A stretch of 19,758 nucleotides of DNA. Origin: Lysobacteraceae bacterium. Lineage in GTDB: Bacteria; Pseudomonadota; Gammaproteobacteria; Xanthomonadales; Xanthomonadaceae. A program made the translations under genes and the position numbers. Position 1 is the first letter of the stretch, and every line of letters starts with the position of its first letter. The stretch spans positions 1 to 19,758 of the forward strand of contig JAIXTZ010000270.1 in assembly GCA_027483745.1 (NCBI GenBank). The letters are read 5' to 3'. Below are positions 8,141 through 16,820 of this stretch, piece after piece. The notes under the pieces were generated by a model. It saw nothing but the letters and a program-made list of their open reading frames with translations. It was not told the DNA's origin and searched no databases.

Positions 8141-8782
8141 ATGGATTCCGCGCCCGCGGCCCTGCTCGTCGCGCGGGGCCTCACCTACCACCGCAACCAG
8201 GACCCGATCTTCGGGCCCCTCGACCTTCACGTCGATGCCGGGGAAGCCGTGTTGGTCCGGGGCGGCAATGGCGCCGGGAAAACCACCCTGCTCAAGGTGC
8301 TTGCCGGCCTTCTGGAGTCCACCGGCGGCAGTGCGACCCTGCTGGGTGCCCCTGTCGATACCGACCACCTCGCCCGCCATTGCGCCTACCTCGGCCATCG
8401 GTTGGGCCACAAAGCGGAACTGGGTTGCCTCGACAACCTGCGCTACGCCGCGACGCTGCAAGGGCGCCCGCAGGACGACGCGGCGCTCGAGGCGGCACTG
8501 GCCGCCACCGGCCTGGCCGGCTACGAAGACACCCCCGCGGGGCGGATGAGCGCGGGCCAGAACAAACGACTGGCCCTGGCCCGCCTCTCCCTGCATCCGG
8601 GCAAGCTCTGGCTGATGGACGAGCCCTACGCGAACCTCGACCTCGACGGCATCGCGCTGGTCGACCGCATGGTCGGCGCCCACACGGCGGCGGGCGGGGC
8701 GGCTTTCATCACCACTCACGGGGCCTACGCGGCCCCGCCGGGTCGGGTGCGGGTGATCGAACTGCACGGCGGCCGCGCATGA
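8141..8782 (+). CDS. ccmA: Cytochrome c maturation heme exporter ATPase CcmA
   Basis: ATP-binding subunit of the CcmABCD ABC complex. In the System I model it uses ATP to release heme-loaded CcmE from CcmC/CcmD at the inner membrane. The 213-residue length is typical. Visible motifs: Walker A GGNGAGKTT (41-49), the family-type signature MSAGQNKRLALARL (136-149), Walker B LWLMDEP (156-162) and the switch His193 in FITTHG. The ATG at 8141 starts at the usual N-terminus; upstream in-frame codons are low-complexity and arginine-rich, so I exclude them. There is no recognisable ribosome binding site. It is first in the ccm operon and its TGA overlaps the ccmB start (ATGA). Confidence 0.97.
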   Translation: MDSAPAALLVARGLTYHRNQDPIFGPLDLHVDAGEAVLVRGGNGAGKTTLLKVLAGLLESTGGSATLLGAPVDTDHLARHCAYLGHRLGHKAELGCLDNLRYAATLQGRPQDDAALEAALAATGLAGYEDTPAGRMSAGQNKRLALARLSLHPGKLWLMDEPYANLDLDGIALVDRMVGAHTAAGGAAFITTHGAYAAPPGRVRVIELHGGRA

Positions 8783-9483
8783 ACCTCGGCCCGATCCCGG
8801 CATCCCCCGTGGGCTGGAGCACCGTGGCCCGCGCCCAGCTCCGTCGGGATCTCGCCCTCGTCTGGGCCCGTCGCGGGGATGCCCTGCAACCCCTGCTGTT
8901 CGCCCTGATGACCGCCAGCCTGTTCCCGCTCGCGCTGGGGGCGGAGCCCGGCAAGCTGGCGCCGCTCGCCGCCGGCGTGCTGTGGGTCTGCGTGCTGCTG
9001 TCGGGGCTGCTGGGTCTCGACGCGCTGTTCCGCTCCGATACGGAGGACGGCGGGCTCGAACAGATGCTGCTCTCTCCGGCGCCGCTCGCCCTGCTCGTCG
9101 GCATGCGCGTGCTCGTGCACTGGCTGACGACCGCCCTGCCCCTGCTGCTGGTCGCGCCACTGCTGGCCTCGCTGCTGCAACTGCCGATGTCGCTGCTGCC
9201 CATGCTGTTGGCCTCGCTCGCGCTCGGCACGCCCCTGCTCAGCCTGATCGGCGCCGTGGTCGCGGCGCTCACGGTGGGGGTGAAGCGCTCTGGTATCCTG
9301 CTGCCTCTGCTCGCCCTGCCACTGTATGTGCCGGTGCTCGTCTTCGGCGCAGGCAGCGTCGCGGCCGCGGCCGAGGGTTACGACGCCGTCGGGGCCCTGC
9401 TGCTGTTGGCCGGGGCGCTGGTGCTGGCGCTCGTGCTCGCACCGCTCGCCGCGGCGGCGGCCCTTCGGATCGCGCACACATGA
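8779..9483 (+). CDS. ccmB: Heme exporter membrane protein CcmB
   Basis: Membrane subunit that pairs with CcmA in the inner membrane. The protein is 234 residues with about six hydrophobic segments (about 37-53, 62-80, 106-133, 137-165, 172-195 and 203-230), the usual CcmB topology. The loop LFRSDTEDGGLEQM (83-96) between helices 2 and 3 matches the conserved CcmB loop. The ATG is within the ccmA stop (4-nt overlap), and its own stop overlaps ccmC in the same way, so translational coupling and fixed stoichiometry are likely. Confidence 0.95.
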   Translation: MNLGPIPASPVGWSTVARAQLRRDLALVWARRGDALQPLLFALMTASLFPLALGAEPGKLAPLAAGVLWVCVLLSGLLGLDALFRSDTEDGGLEQMLLSPAPLALLVGMRVLVHWLTTALPLLLVAPLLASLLQLPMSLLPMLLASLALGTPLLSLIGAVVAALTVGVKRSGILLPLLALPLYVPVLVFGAGSVAAAAEGYDAVGALLLLAGALVLALVLAPLAAAAALRIAHT

Positions 9484-10232
9484 ACGCCCTGCTCCTCTGG
9501 TTTCACCGCACCGGCTCGCCGCCCAACTTCGACCGCTTCTGCGCGCGGTGGGTGCCCTGGTGCTTCGCCGCCGCCGTCCTCCTGCTGCTGCCGGGTCTCT
9601 ACGGCGCGCTGTTCTCGGTGCCCACCGACTACAAGCAGGGCGACAGCTTCCGCATCCTCTACATCCACGTGCCGGCGGCGTGGTCGGCGATGTTCATCTT
9701 CGTCGCCATGGCGGTGCAGGCCTTCATTGCGCTGGTCTGGCGCATCAAGGCCTGCGAGACCCTCGCCGTGGCCGCCGCGCCCGTCGGGGCCGCCTTCGCG
9801 GCGATCACGCTGATCACCGGCTCGATCTGGGGCCGCCCCACCTGGGGCACGTGGTGGGAGTGGGACCCGCGCCTCACCTCGATGCTGGTGATGTTCTTCC
9901 TTTACATCGGCGTGATCGCCCTGCACAACGCCATCGAGGACCGCCGGGCCGCGGCCCGCGCCGCGTGCTTCCTCGCGCTCATCGGCGTGATCAACGTGCC
10001 GATCGTGCATTTCTCCGTGGACTGGTGGAACAGCCTGCACCAGGGCGACACCATCAACCTGACGCGCGGCGAATCGCAGATGCACGCCTCGATGCTGTGG
10101 CCGCTGATCCTCACCACGCTGGCGACGAAGTTCTGGTTCGTGGGCTCCCTACTGCAGCGCGCCCGCGTGCTGAACCTCGAGAACGAGTCCGCCCAGCCCT
10201 GGGCCAAGGCCCTGGCCACGGAGGCGCGCTGA
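9480..10232 (+). CDS. ccmC: Heme-handling protein CcmC
   Basis: Inner-membrane protein that presents heme to CcmE, belonging to the heme-handling protein family. At 250 residues with about six helices it has normal length. The tryptophan-rich WWD motif is intact (WGRPTWGTWWEWDP, 117-130). The two histidines known in the family as axial heme ligands are present: His63 in YIHVPAAW and His177 in VHFSV. The start overlaps the ccmB stop by 4 nt and the stop shares one base with the ccmD start (TGATG). Confidence 0.97.
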   Translation: MNALLLWFHRTGSPPNFDRFCARWVPWCFAAAVLLLLPGLYGALFSVPTDYKQGDSFRILYIHVPAAWSAMFIFVAMAVQAFIALVWRIKACETLAVAAAPVGAAFAAITLITGSIWGRPTWGTWWEWDPRLTSMLVMFFLYIGVIALHNAIEDRRAAARAACFLALIGVINVPIVHFSVDWWNSLHQGDTINLTRGESQMHASMLWPLILTTLATKFWFVGSLLQRARVLNLENESAQPWAKALATEAR

Positions 10233-10393
10233 TGGCGCATCTTCACGTCTGGTTCGTCGCCGCGGCCTATGCGATCGCGCTCGTGATCCTGCTCGCCGAC
10301 GCGTTCTTGCCACGGATCAAGTTCAAATCGCTGCTGCGCGGCATCCTGCTGCGCGAACGCCGCGCCTCCGCTTCGAAGAACGAATCCCCATGA
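10232..10393 (+). CDS. ccmD: Small heme exporter subunit CcmD
   Basis: A 53-residue protein with one membrane helix (about 7-24) followed by a basic cytoplasmic tail (RIKFKSLLRG), the typical CcmD form. In the family it stabilises CcmE in the CcmABC complex and is needed for release of holo-CcmE. Sequence conservation in CcmD is low, so the call rests on size, topology and exact position between ccmC and ccmE, with 1-nt and 4-nt overlaps on the two sides. Confidence 0.9.
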   Translation: MAHLHVWFVAAAYAIALVILLADAFLPRIKFKSLLRGILLRERRASASKNESP

Positions 10394-10896
10394 ACCCCAC
10401 CCGCCAACGCCGCCTCTGGATGGCCCTGCTGGTCCTGATCGCCGCCGCCGTTGGTGGCAGCCTCATCGTCTGGGCCCTGCAGCGCAACGTCACCTTCCTT
10501 CACTCCCCGACCGCCGTGCGCGAGGGCCAAGTGCCGGAGGACGCGCGCTTCCGTCTGGGGGGCGTGCTGCTCGAGGGCAGCGTCAAGCGCGAGACCGGCT
10601 CGCTGCGCGTCGCCTTCGAGGTGACCGACCGCTTCAACAACTTCCCGGTCGTCTACGACGGCATCCTCCCGGACATGTTCCGCGAAGGCACCAGCGTGAT
10701 CGCCACGGGCCGAATCCGCGACGGCCAGCTGGTCGCCGACGAGGTGCTCGCCAAGCACGACGAGCAGTACATGCCGAAGGAGGTCGCGGACGCCATTGCC
10801 GCGGCGAAGGAACAAGGCGAGGCGAAGGCCGCTGCCGGCGCCTCCGAACCCGGTCCCTCGCCGCAGGCCACCTCGACACCGGGCGGCGCCTACTGA
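10390..10896 (+). CDS. ccmE: Periplasmic heme chaperone CcmE
   Basis: Membrane-anchored chaperone that binds heme covalently and hands it to CcmF. It has 168 residues, with an N-terminal anchor helix (about 11-29) and an OB-fold domain (about 35-130). The heme-attaching histidine is His123 with Tyr127 in KHDEQYMP. The family motif is usually HDENY, so Gln replaces Asn here; the essential His and Tyr are kept. The C-terminal tail (about 135-168) is Ala/Pro/Ser-rich and probably disordered. It overlaps both ccmD and ccmF. Confidence 0.97.
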   Translation: MNPTRQRRLWMALLVLIAAAVGGSLIVWALQRNVTFLHSPTAVREGQVPEDARFRLGGVLLEGSVKRETGSLRVAFEVTDRFNNFPVVYDGILPDMFREGTSVIATGRIRDGQLVADEVLAKHDEQYMPKEVADAIAAAKEQGEAKAAAGASEPGPSPQATSTPGGAY

Positions 10897-12848
10897 TGCT
10901 GCCCGAACTCGGAAACCTGGCGCTTCTGCTGGCGCTGCTGCTGGCGGTCGCCCTCGCGGCGCTGCCGCTGGCGGGCGCGCAGAAGGGCAACGTCGCGTGG
11001 ATGAACCTCGCGCGCCCCCTCGCTTACGGCCAGCTGGCGCTGCTCACCGTCTCGTACGCGGCCTTGACCTGGGCGTTCATCGACCACGACCTCTCCGTGG
11101 CCTATGTCGCGAACAACTCGCACGTCAATCTGCCCGCGATGTACCAGATCAGCGCGGTGTGGGGCGGTCACGAAGGGTCGCTGCTGCTCTGGGTGCTGAT
11201 CCTCGCGATCTGGATCGCCGCGGTGGCTCGCTTTTCGCGCTCGCTGCCGCTGCCGGTGATCGCCCGCGTGCTCGCGGTGATGGGGTTGATTTCCGTGGGC
11301 TTCCTGAGTTTCACGGCCTTCACGTCCAACCCGTTCGAGCGTCTGCTGCCGGCCGCGACCGAAGGGCGAGATTTGAACCCGCTGCTCCAGGACCCGGGCC
11401 TGATCTTCCACCCGCCGCTGCTTTACGTCGGCTACGTGGGTTTCGCCGTGGCGTTCGCCTTCGCCGTGGCCGCCCTTCTGGACGGGCGCCTGGACGCCCA
11501 ATGGGTTCGGTGGTCGCGGCCTTGGACGAACGTCGCTTGGGCCTTCCTGACCCTGGGCATCGGCTTGGGCAGCTACTGGGCCTACTACGAGCTGGGCTGG
11601 GGCGGCTGGTGGTTCTGGGATCCGGTGGAAAACGCCAGCTTCATGCCATGGCTGGTGGGCACCGCGCTGCTGCACTCGCAGGCGGTCTCGGAGAAGCGCG
11701 GCAGCTTCCACGGCTGGACCCTGCTACTGGCCATCGCCGCCTTCTCGCTGTCCCTGCTCGGCACCTTCCTCGTGCGCTCGGGCGTGCTGACCTCGGTGCA
11801 TGCCTTCGCCAGCGACCCCGAGCGGGGCCTGTACATCCTCGGATTCCTCCTCGTCGTCGTCGGCGGCTCGTTGGCGCTCTACGCCAAGCGCGCGCCGAAA
11901 GCGGAGACGGCGCAGGCTTTCGCCGGCAGTTCGCGCGAGACCCTGCTGCTGGTGAACAACCTGCTGCTCACCGCCTCGGCGGCGATGGTGCTGCTGGGCA
12001 CCTTGTTCCCGCTGCTCGTCGATGCCCTGAAGCTCGGCCAGATCTCCGTCGGTCCGCCCTACTTCGGCCTGCTGTTCACCTTGCTGATGGCACCGGTCGT
12101 CCTGCTCGTGCCCTTCGGCCCGGTCACGCGCTGGGGGCGCGAGGATGCCGGGGTGGTCGGCCGGATGATGGCGCCCTGGCTGGTGCTGGGACTCGCTGCC
12201 CTGTTCCTCGCGTTCTTCACCTGGCCGGAAGGCACCTTCAAGACCGCGGCGGGCATCGGCGGTGGCGTCTGGGTGATCGCCGGCACGGCGGTGTTCCTGT
12301 GGCGGCGCCTGAAGACGCAGCGGCAGAAATTGACCGCTGAAATGGCCGGCATGGTGCTGGCCCATGCCGGCATCGGCGTGTTCGTCATCGGCGTGCTGGT
12401 GCTCGAGAGCACGATGATCGAACGCGATGTCGCGGCCAAGCCTGGCATGAGCTTCGAGGTGCGCGAGTACACCTTCGTCTTCGACGGCGTCGCGCCGCAG
12501 AAGGGCCCGAACTTCGACGCCGACGTCGGCACGGTTCGACTCTTCAAGGACGGCGACCTCATCGGCACGCTGCGCCCCGAGAAGCGCTTCTACCCCGTGT
12601 CCGGCCAGATGATGACCGAGGCCTACTACGAGGCTGGCCTGTTCCGCGACGTCTACGTGGCCCTTGGCGATCCGCTCGACGCGCAGAAGACCGAATGGGC
12701 CGTCCGCCTGTACGTGAAGCCCTACATCCGCTGGATCTGGTTCGGTGCGCTGATGATGGCCATCGGCGGCTTCGTCGTCGCCTTCGACCGTCGCTTCCGG
12801 CGGCCCGTGAACGCACCGGCGCCGACGGCGCCGGCCGAGGCGCTCTGA
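10896..12848 (+). CDS. ccmF: Heme lyase subunit CcmF
   Basis: Large inner-membrane heme lyase component that takes heme from CcmE and attaches it to apocytochrome c, working with CcmH and CcmI. The 650-residue length matches the family, and hydrophobic segments run throughout. Family motifs are present: WGGHEGS (90-96), HPPLLYVGYVG (172-182) and the WWD motif GWGGWWFWDPVEN (234-246). A large soluble loop near the C-terminus (about 500-610) precedes the last helix. The start shares one base with the ccmE stop, and the stop shares one base with the ccmG start (TGATG). Confidence 0.97.
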   Translation: MLPELGNLALLLALLLAVALAALPLAGAQKGNVAWMNLARPLAYGQLALLTVSYAALTWAFIDHDLSVAYVANNSHVNLPAMYQISAVWGGHEGSLLLWVLILAIWIAAVARFSRSLPLPVIARVLAVMGLISVGFLSFTAFTSNPFERLLPAATEGRDLNPLLQDPGLIFHPPLLYVGYVGFAVAFAFAVAALLDGRLDAQWVRWSRPWTNVAWAFLTLGIGLGSYWAYYELGWGGWWFWDPVENASFMPWLVGTALLHSQAVSEKRGSFHGWTLLLAIAAFSLSLLGTFLVRSGVLTSVHAFASDPERGLYILGFLLVVVGGSLALYAKRAPKAETAQAFAGSSRETLLLVNNLLLTASAAMVLLGTLFPLLVDALKLGQISVGPPYFGLLFTLLMAPVVLLVPFGPVTRWGREDAGVVGRMMAPWLVLGLAALFLAFFTWPEGTFKTAAGIGGGVWVIAGTAVFLWRRLKTQRQKLTAEMAGMVLAHAGIGVFVIGVLVLESTMIERDVAAKPGMSFEVREYTFVFDGVAPQKGPNFDADVGTVRLFKDGDLIGTLRPEKRFYPVSGQMMTEAYYEAGLFRDVYVALGDPLDAQKTEWAVRLYVKPYIRWIWFGALMMAIGGFVVAFDRRFRRPVNAPAPTAPAEAL

Positions 12849-13387
12849 TGGGACGCTGGCTGCCTCTGGGCCTGTTCCTTGCGCTCGCCGTGCTGCTCGG
12901 CGCGGGCGTGATCATGAATGCGGGCAAGTCGCAGACGGACATCGACTCGCCGCTGATCGGCCGGCCCGCGCCCGACTTCGCGCTGCCGGATTTCGACGCG
13001 CCCGACACGATCGTCCGCAAGGCCGACCTGCTCGGCAAGCCTTACCTCGTCAACATCTGGGCGAGCTGGTGCGCAAGCTGCCGCATCGAGCATCCGGTCA
13101 TCACCGAGATCGCGAACAGTGGCCGCCTGCACGTGGTCGGCTACAACTACAAGGACGCGCCCGAAGACGCAGCGCGCTGGCTGCAGCAGTTCGGCAATCC
13201 CTTCCATCGGATCATCGCCGACGTCGACGGCAAGGCCGCGATCGACTGGGGCATCTACGGCGCGCCCGAGACCTTCCTCGTCGATGCCAAGGGCGTTGTG
13301 CGCTGGAAGCATGTCGGCCCGGTGACCCCGGAGGTGGTCCAGACCCAGCTGTGGCCGCTGATCGATACGCTGGAGAGCGAGCGATGA
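12848..13387 (+). CDS. ccmG: Thiol:disulfide interchange protein CcmG/DsbE
   Basis: Membrane-tethered periplasmic thioredoxin-like reductant that keeps the CXXCH cysteines of apocytochrome c reduced. Its 179 residues comprise an N-terminal anchor (about 5-23) and a thioredoxin fold (about 37-170). The active site is WCASC (74-78), within WASWCASCRIEHP; other CcmG proteins often have WCPTC or WCVPC. The cis-Pro region appears as YGAPETFLVD, a CcmG-type signature. It overlaps ccmF by 1 nt and ccmH by 4 nt. Confidence 0.96.
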   Translation: MGRWLPLGLFLALAVLLGAGVIMNAGKSQTDIDSPLIGRPAPDFALPDFDAPDTIVRKADLLGKPYLVNIWASWCASCRIEHPVITEIANSGRLHVVGYNYKDAPEDAARWLQQFGNPFHRIIADVDGKAAIDWGIYGAPETFLVDAKGVVRWKHVGPVTPEVVQTQLWPLIDTLESER

Positions 13388-13818
13388 ACGCGTTGCGCTT
13401 GGTCCTGCTCGCCTTGGCTTTGTTGGTTGGCGGCACCGCTGCCGCGCTGCATCCGAAGGACTTCCAGAGCCCCGAGGAGGAGGCGCGCTACCGCGCACTC
13501 GCCAAGGAGCTGCGCTGCGTGATGTGCCAGAACCAATCGCTGGCCGATTCGCCCGCGGGCGTGGCCGACGACATGCGGCGCCAGGTGCTCACGCTGATCC
13601 GCGAAGGAAAGAGCGACGCCGAGGTCACCGCGTTCTTCCAGGCGCGCTACGGCGATTTCATCCTCTACCGTCCCGAGGTGAAGCCGGTGACGTGGGCGCT
13701 GTGGTTCGGCCCGGCGTTGCTGTTGCTCGTGGGAGCCGGCGTGGTGGTGTCGATCGTCCGTCGACAGAAGAACGACGCTCCCGCCACCCCGCCCGCTGAA
13801 GACCGCCAGGAATGGTGA
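13384..13818 (+). CDS. ccmH: Apocytochrome thiol reductase subunit CcmH (short CycL/NrfF type)
   Basis: A 144-residue periplasmic protein with a signal peptide (MNALRLVLLALALLVGGTAAA), a three-helix domain carrying the redox motif LRCVMCQNQ (Cys45, Cys48), and a C-terminal membrane helix (about 104-124). It takes part in reduction of apocytochrome c and binds CcmF. The CcmI part that is fused to CcmH in Escherichia coli is a separate gene here, starting 7 nt downstream, as in Pseudomonas and rhizobia. Confidence 0.96.
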   Translation: MNALRLVLLALALLVGGTAAALHPKDFQSPEEEARYRALAKELRCVMCQNQSLADSPAGVADDMRRQVLTLIREGKSDAEVTAFFQARYGDFILYRPEVKPVTWALWFGPALLLLVGAGVVVSIVRRQKNDAPATPPAEDRQEW

Positions 13819-13825
13819 CCCGCTA

Positions 13826-14989
13826 ATGCTCGCTTTCGCCCTCGGCGCCATCGCGCTGGTCGCTCTCGCCCTCGCCTTCGTGCTGCCAACGCTGTGGAGC
13901 GGCGCCCGCCGCAGCGCGCTCGCGCTGCTCGTTGCCCTGCCGGTTGGTGCCGCCGCGCTCTACGCGGGCTTCGGCACGCCCGACGCGCTCGACCCGGCGA
14001 ATCGCGAGGTGCCTGAGTCGATCGAGCAAGCCGTGGCGCAGCTCGAACGCCGCCTCGAGCGCGAGCCGGAAAGCCTCGAGGGCTGGGTGCTGCTGGGCCG
14101 CACGCGCAAGAACCAGGGCCGGGAGGCCGCCTCGGCCGGCGATTTCGCCGCGGCGATGCCGCATTTCGCCGCGGCCGCAACCGCCTTCCGCGAGGCGCGC
14201 AAGCTCGCGCCTGACGAGCTCGATCTGCTGGTGGAAACAGCGGAAGCCATCTCGCTGTCGAACGCGGAGCGCACGTTTGGCGCCGAGGGCACGGCCCTGC
14301 TGGACGAGGCGCTCGCGAAGGCGCCCAACCACCAGCGCGCGCTGTGGTTCCGCGGCATTGCGGCCGTGCAGGCCGGCGACGGTGCGGGCGCCGTGTCACG
14401 CTGGGAGACCCTGCTGCCGATGGTCGACGCGGCGACGGCGGATGCGCTCATCGAACAGATCGGCAGCGCTCGGGCGGCGGCCGGCCTGCCGCCGATGGAC
14501 CCGACCCTGATCGCCGACGTGCGCGCGGCGCGCGCCGAGCCCTCGGGCGGAACGAGCGGCGCGGCGACCAACACCCCGGTGGTGAACGAGCCCGCGCCGG
14601 GAACGCCCGGGACCCTGACAGTGACGATCAGCGCGGACGCCGACGCGCTTGCCACGCTGCCGCCCGAGGCGGTGCTCTTCGTGTTCGCCCGCAATGCCGA
14701 GGCCGGTGGCCCTCCAGTGGCGGCGCGACGCATGCCGGCCGCTCGACTCCCAATCACGATCACGCTCAGCGACGCCGACCGCCTGATGCCGACGGCTGCG
14801 CTTTCCGCGACCCCGCGCGTCGAGGTATCGGCCCGTTTCGCCCGTTCCGGCGCGGTGCAAGCGGAAGCGGGCGACCTGGTCGCCGCACCGGTGGTGGTCG
14901 CGCTCGAGGACGCCGCCCCCGTTTCGCTGGTGCTGTCGCCCGGCGACGCCCCGACCGACGCCGCGCGCGCGCCGACCTTCGGCCCGTAA
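13826..14989 (+). CDS. ccmI: Apocytochrome c chaperone CcmI
   Basis: A 387-residue membrane protein with two N-terminal helices (about 2-20 and 29-47), a TPR-like helical region (about 65-240, with pairs such as SLEGWVLLGRTRKNQ and NHQRALWFRGIAAVQAGD), and a C-terminal beta domain (about 265-375) containing VLFVFARNAEAGGPPVAARR, a pattern typical of CcmI C-terminal domains. In the family the TPR part binds the C-terminal helix of apocytochrome c and delivers it to CcmF/CcmH. A Pro/Gly/Thr-rich linker (about 230-262) separates the two. It is the last recognised ccm gene. Confidence 0.93.
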   Translation: MLAFALGAIALVALALAFVLPTLWSGARRSALALLVALPVGAAALYAGFGTPDALDPANREVPESIEQAVAQLERRLEREPESLEGWVLLGRTRKNQGREAASAGDFAAAMPHFAAAATAFREARKLAPDELDLLVETAEAISLSNAERTFGAEGTALLDEALAKAPNHQRALWFRGIAAVQAGDGAGAVSRWETLLPMVDAATADALIEQIGSARAAAGLPPMDPTLIADVRAARAEPSGGTSGAATNTPVVNEPAPGTPGTLTVTISADADALATLPPEAVLFVFARNAEAGGPPVAARRMPAARLPITITLSDADRLMPTAALSATPRVEVSARFARSGAVQAEAGDLVAAPVVVALEDAAPVSLVLSPGDAPTDAARAPTFGP

Positions 14990-15024
14990 GCTGGGCGGCC
15001 CTCGCCGTCCCGCCGCTCTCCCGA

Positions 15025-16170
15025 ATGACCGAATTCATCCCCGCCGGCACGCGCTTCATCGCCCTGCCCTCGCCCTTCCCCATGAAGCGCGGCGGCGCCC
15101 TGCTCGGCGCGCGTCTCGCCTTCGAGACGTGGGGCGAGCTCAACGCGGCGCGCGACAACGCCGTGCTGATCCTCCCTGGCCTGTCGCCGAACGCCCATGC
15201 CGCGAGCAACGCCGGCAACGCCTCGGAAGGCTGGTGGGAAGGCATGCTCGGGCCAGGCAAGGCCATCGATACGGATCGCTGGTTCGTCGTGTGCGTGAAC
15301 CCGCTGGGCAGCTGCAAGGGTTCAACCGGTGCCGCGTCGCCGCACCCGGACGATGGCCAGCCCTATCGCCTGCGCTTCCCCGACCTGAGCATCGAGGATG
15401 GCGCCGATGCAGCGGCACACCTCGTGCGTGGGCTCGGCATCGACTGCCTCGACACGGTGATCGGCAACTCCATGGGCGGCATGAGCGCGCTGGCCCTGCT
15501 CCTGCGCCACCCGGACATCGCCCGTCGCCATGTCAACATCAGCGGCAGCGCGCGTTCGCTGCCGTTCTCCATTGCCATCCGCTCGCTGCAGCGCGAGGCC
15601 ATCCGCCTTGATCCGCGCTGGGCGGACGGCCGGTACACCGAAGCCAGCTATCCCGAGAGCGGCATGCGGATGGCGCGAAAGCTCGGCGTGGTCACGTACC
15701 GATCCGCGATGGAGTGGGACGGCCGATTCGGCCGGGTGAAATTCGACGCCGAATGCCGCGACGACGATCCCTTCGGCCCGGAGTTCGAAGTGGAGCGCTA
15801 TCTCGAGGGGCACGCGCGGCGCTTCGTCCGCCAGTTCGATCCGAACGCCTACCTCTACCTGTCGCGCTCGATGGACTGGTTCGACGCCGCCGACTACGCG
15901 CCCGGCGCCTCGCGCGGCGACGGCGCGGACGAGGACGCCAAGGTCGTCGCGGCCCTCGCGACCGTGAAGCTCGAGAAGGCGCTGGCGATCGGCGTGCACA
16001 CCGACATCCTGTTCCCGCTGCAGCAGCAGGAGCAGATCGCCGAAGGCTTCCGCGCCGGCGGCGTCGACAGCCGTTTCCTGCCCCTGCCCTCCCCGCAGGG
16101 GCATGACGCCTTCCTCGTCGATATCGCCCGCTTCGGGCCCGCAGTCAGGGACTTCCTCGATGCCGCGTGA
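15025..16170 (+). CDS. metX: MetX-family O-acyltransferase, probably serine O-succinyltransferase
   Basis: Alpha/beta-hydrolase-fold acyltransferase of 381 residues, the usual MetX length. The nucleophile is Ser149 in IGNSMGGM; Asp327 (GVHTDILFP) and His360 (PQGHDAF) complete the triad. Family features include NPLGSCKGSTGAAS and YLEGHARRFVRQFDPNAYLYLSRSMDWFD. The stretch LPGLSPNAHAA and the close overall likeness to xanthomonad proteins I remember point to the serine O-succinyltransferase subgroup, which makes O-succinyl-L-serine for cysteine synthesis. Homoserine O-acetyl- or succinyltransferase is the alternative and cannot be excluded by eye. It begins 35 nt after ccmI with no terminator between and no clear ribosome binding site. 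Confidence 0.88.
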   Translation: MTEFIPAGTRFIALPSPFPMKRGGALLGARLAFETWGELNAARDNAVLILPGLSPNAHAASNAGNASEGWWEGMLGPGKAIDTDRWFVVCVNPLGSCKGSTGAASPHPDDGQPYRLRFPDLSIEDGADAAAHLVRGLGIDCLDTVIGNSMGGMSALALLLRHPDIARRHVNISGSARSLPFSIAIRSLQREAIRLDPRWADGRYTEASYPESGMRMARKLGVVTYRSAMEWDGRFGRVKFDAECRDDDPFGPEFEVERYLEGHARRFVRQFDPNAYLYLSRSMDWFDAADYAPGASRGDGADEDAKVVAALATVKLEKALAIGVHTDILFPLQQQEQIAEGFRAGGVDSRFLPLPSPQGHDAFLVDIARFGPAVRDFLDAA

Positions 16171-16810
16171 CCTGCGCTGGCGCCTCGGTGGCGCGATCCT
16201 CTTCGTTGTTGGCTCGGCGCTGGCTTTCGGTGCGGCGGCGTCCGCCTTCATGCAGAACGCGCCGGTGGCGCTTGGTTTCGCCATCGGTGCCTTTGTGGCC
16301 ATGCTCGCGGGTGCCGTCGCCATTCGTCAGGCCGGCAAGACAGTGCCAGCACGCCCCCTCGATCCCGCGGATCGTCGGCGCATCGTCCGGATGGCGTCTT
16401 GGACCGTCGCAATGGTCGTCGCGCTGCCTCTCGCGGTCGTGCTGGGAGTGACCCTGCTTCTCAGCGGCTCGCCCGCGGCGGATTCGGAGTCCCCGCTCGG
16501 CCGTGGACTGCAACTGCTGAACGCGGAAACGAGCGAACCCGCCACGCCTCGGGAACTCCAGGGCCACGCCAGCGTGGTGTTCCTGGAATCGGGCATGCCG
16601 GCGGTGCAGATCGTGCTGGATGAGTCCTCACGCGAGATGGTGGCCAATCACGGGGCCGGCCCCCAGTGGTTGGCCAAGGACGGCGAGACCCTCGTGCTTC
16701 TTCCGGATGCGACGATCCTCGCCTCGCCCGACGGCGGCGTGATCACCCAACCGAGCTGGGCCGAGGCGGATGCGCTGCGGGCCCGTTTGAGCGCCGACAC
16801 CACGCAGTGA
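16160..16810 (+). CDS. Unrecognised membrane protein with three N-terminal helices
   Basis: I do not recognise this 216-residue protein. The ATG at 16160 lies inside the end of the acyltransferase gene (11-nt overlap). It starts a basic N-terminus (MPRDLRWR) followed by helices at about 9-30, 35-55 and 79-101, with RRRIVR before the third. Residues 102-216 form a soluble domain without cysteine. A moderately conserved-looking stretch runs from PRELQGHASVVFLESGMP to QWLAKDGETLVLLPD. The overlap suggests co-translation with the acyltransferase, but the sequence gives no functional clue. An upstream in-frame ATG at 16103 would add 19 residues of Ser/Pro-rich sequence and is less likely. Confidence 0.75.
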   Translation: MPRDLRWRLGGAILFVVGSALAFGAAASAFMQNAPVALGFAIGAFVAMLAGAVAIRQAGKTVPARPLDPADRRRIVRMASWTVAMVVALPLAVVLGVTLLLSGSPAADSESPLGRGLQLLNAETSEPATPRELQGHASVVFLESGMPAVQIVLDESSREMVANHGAGPQWLAKDGETLVLLPDATILASPDGGVITQPSWAEADALRARLSADTTQ

Positions 16811-16820
16811 ATCGAGCCGC

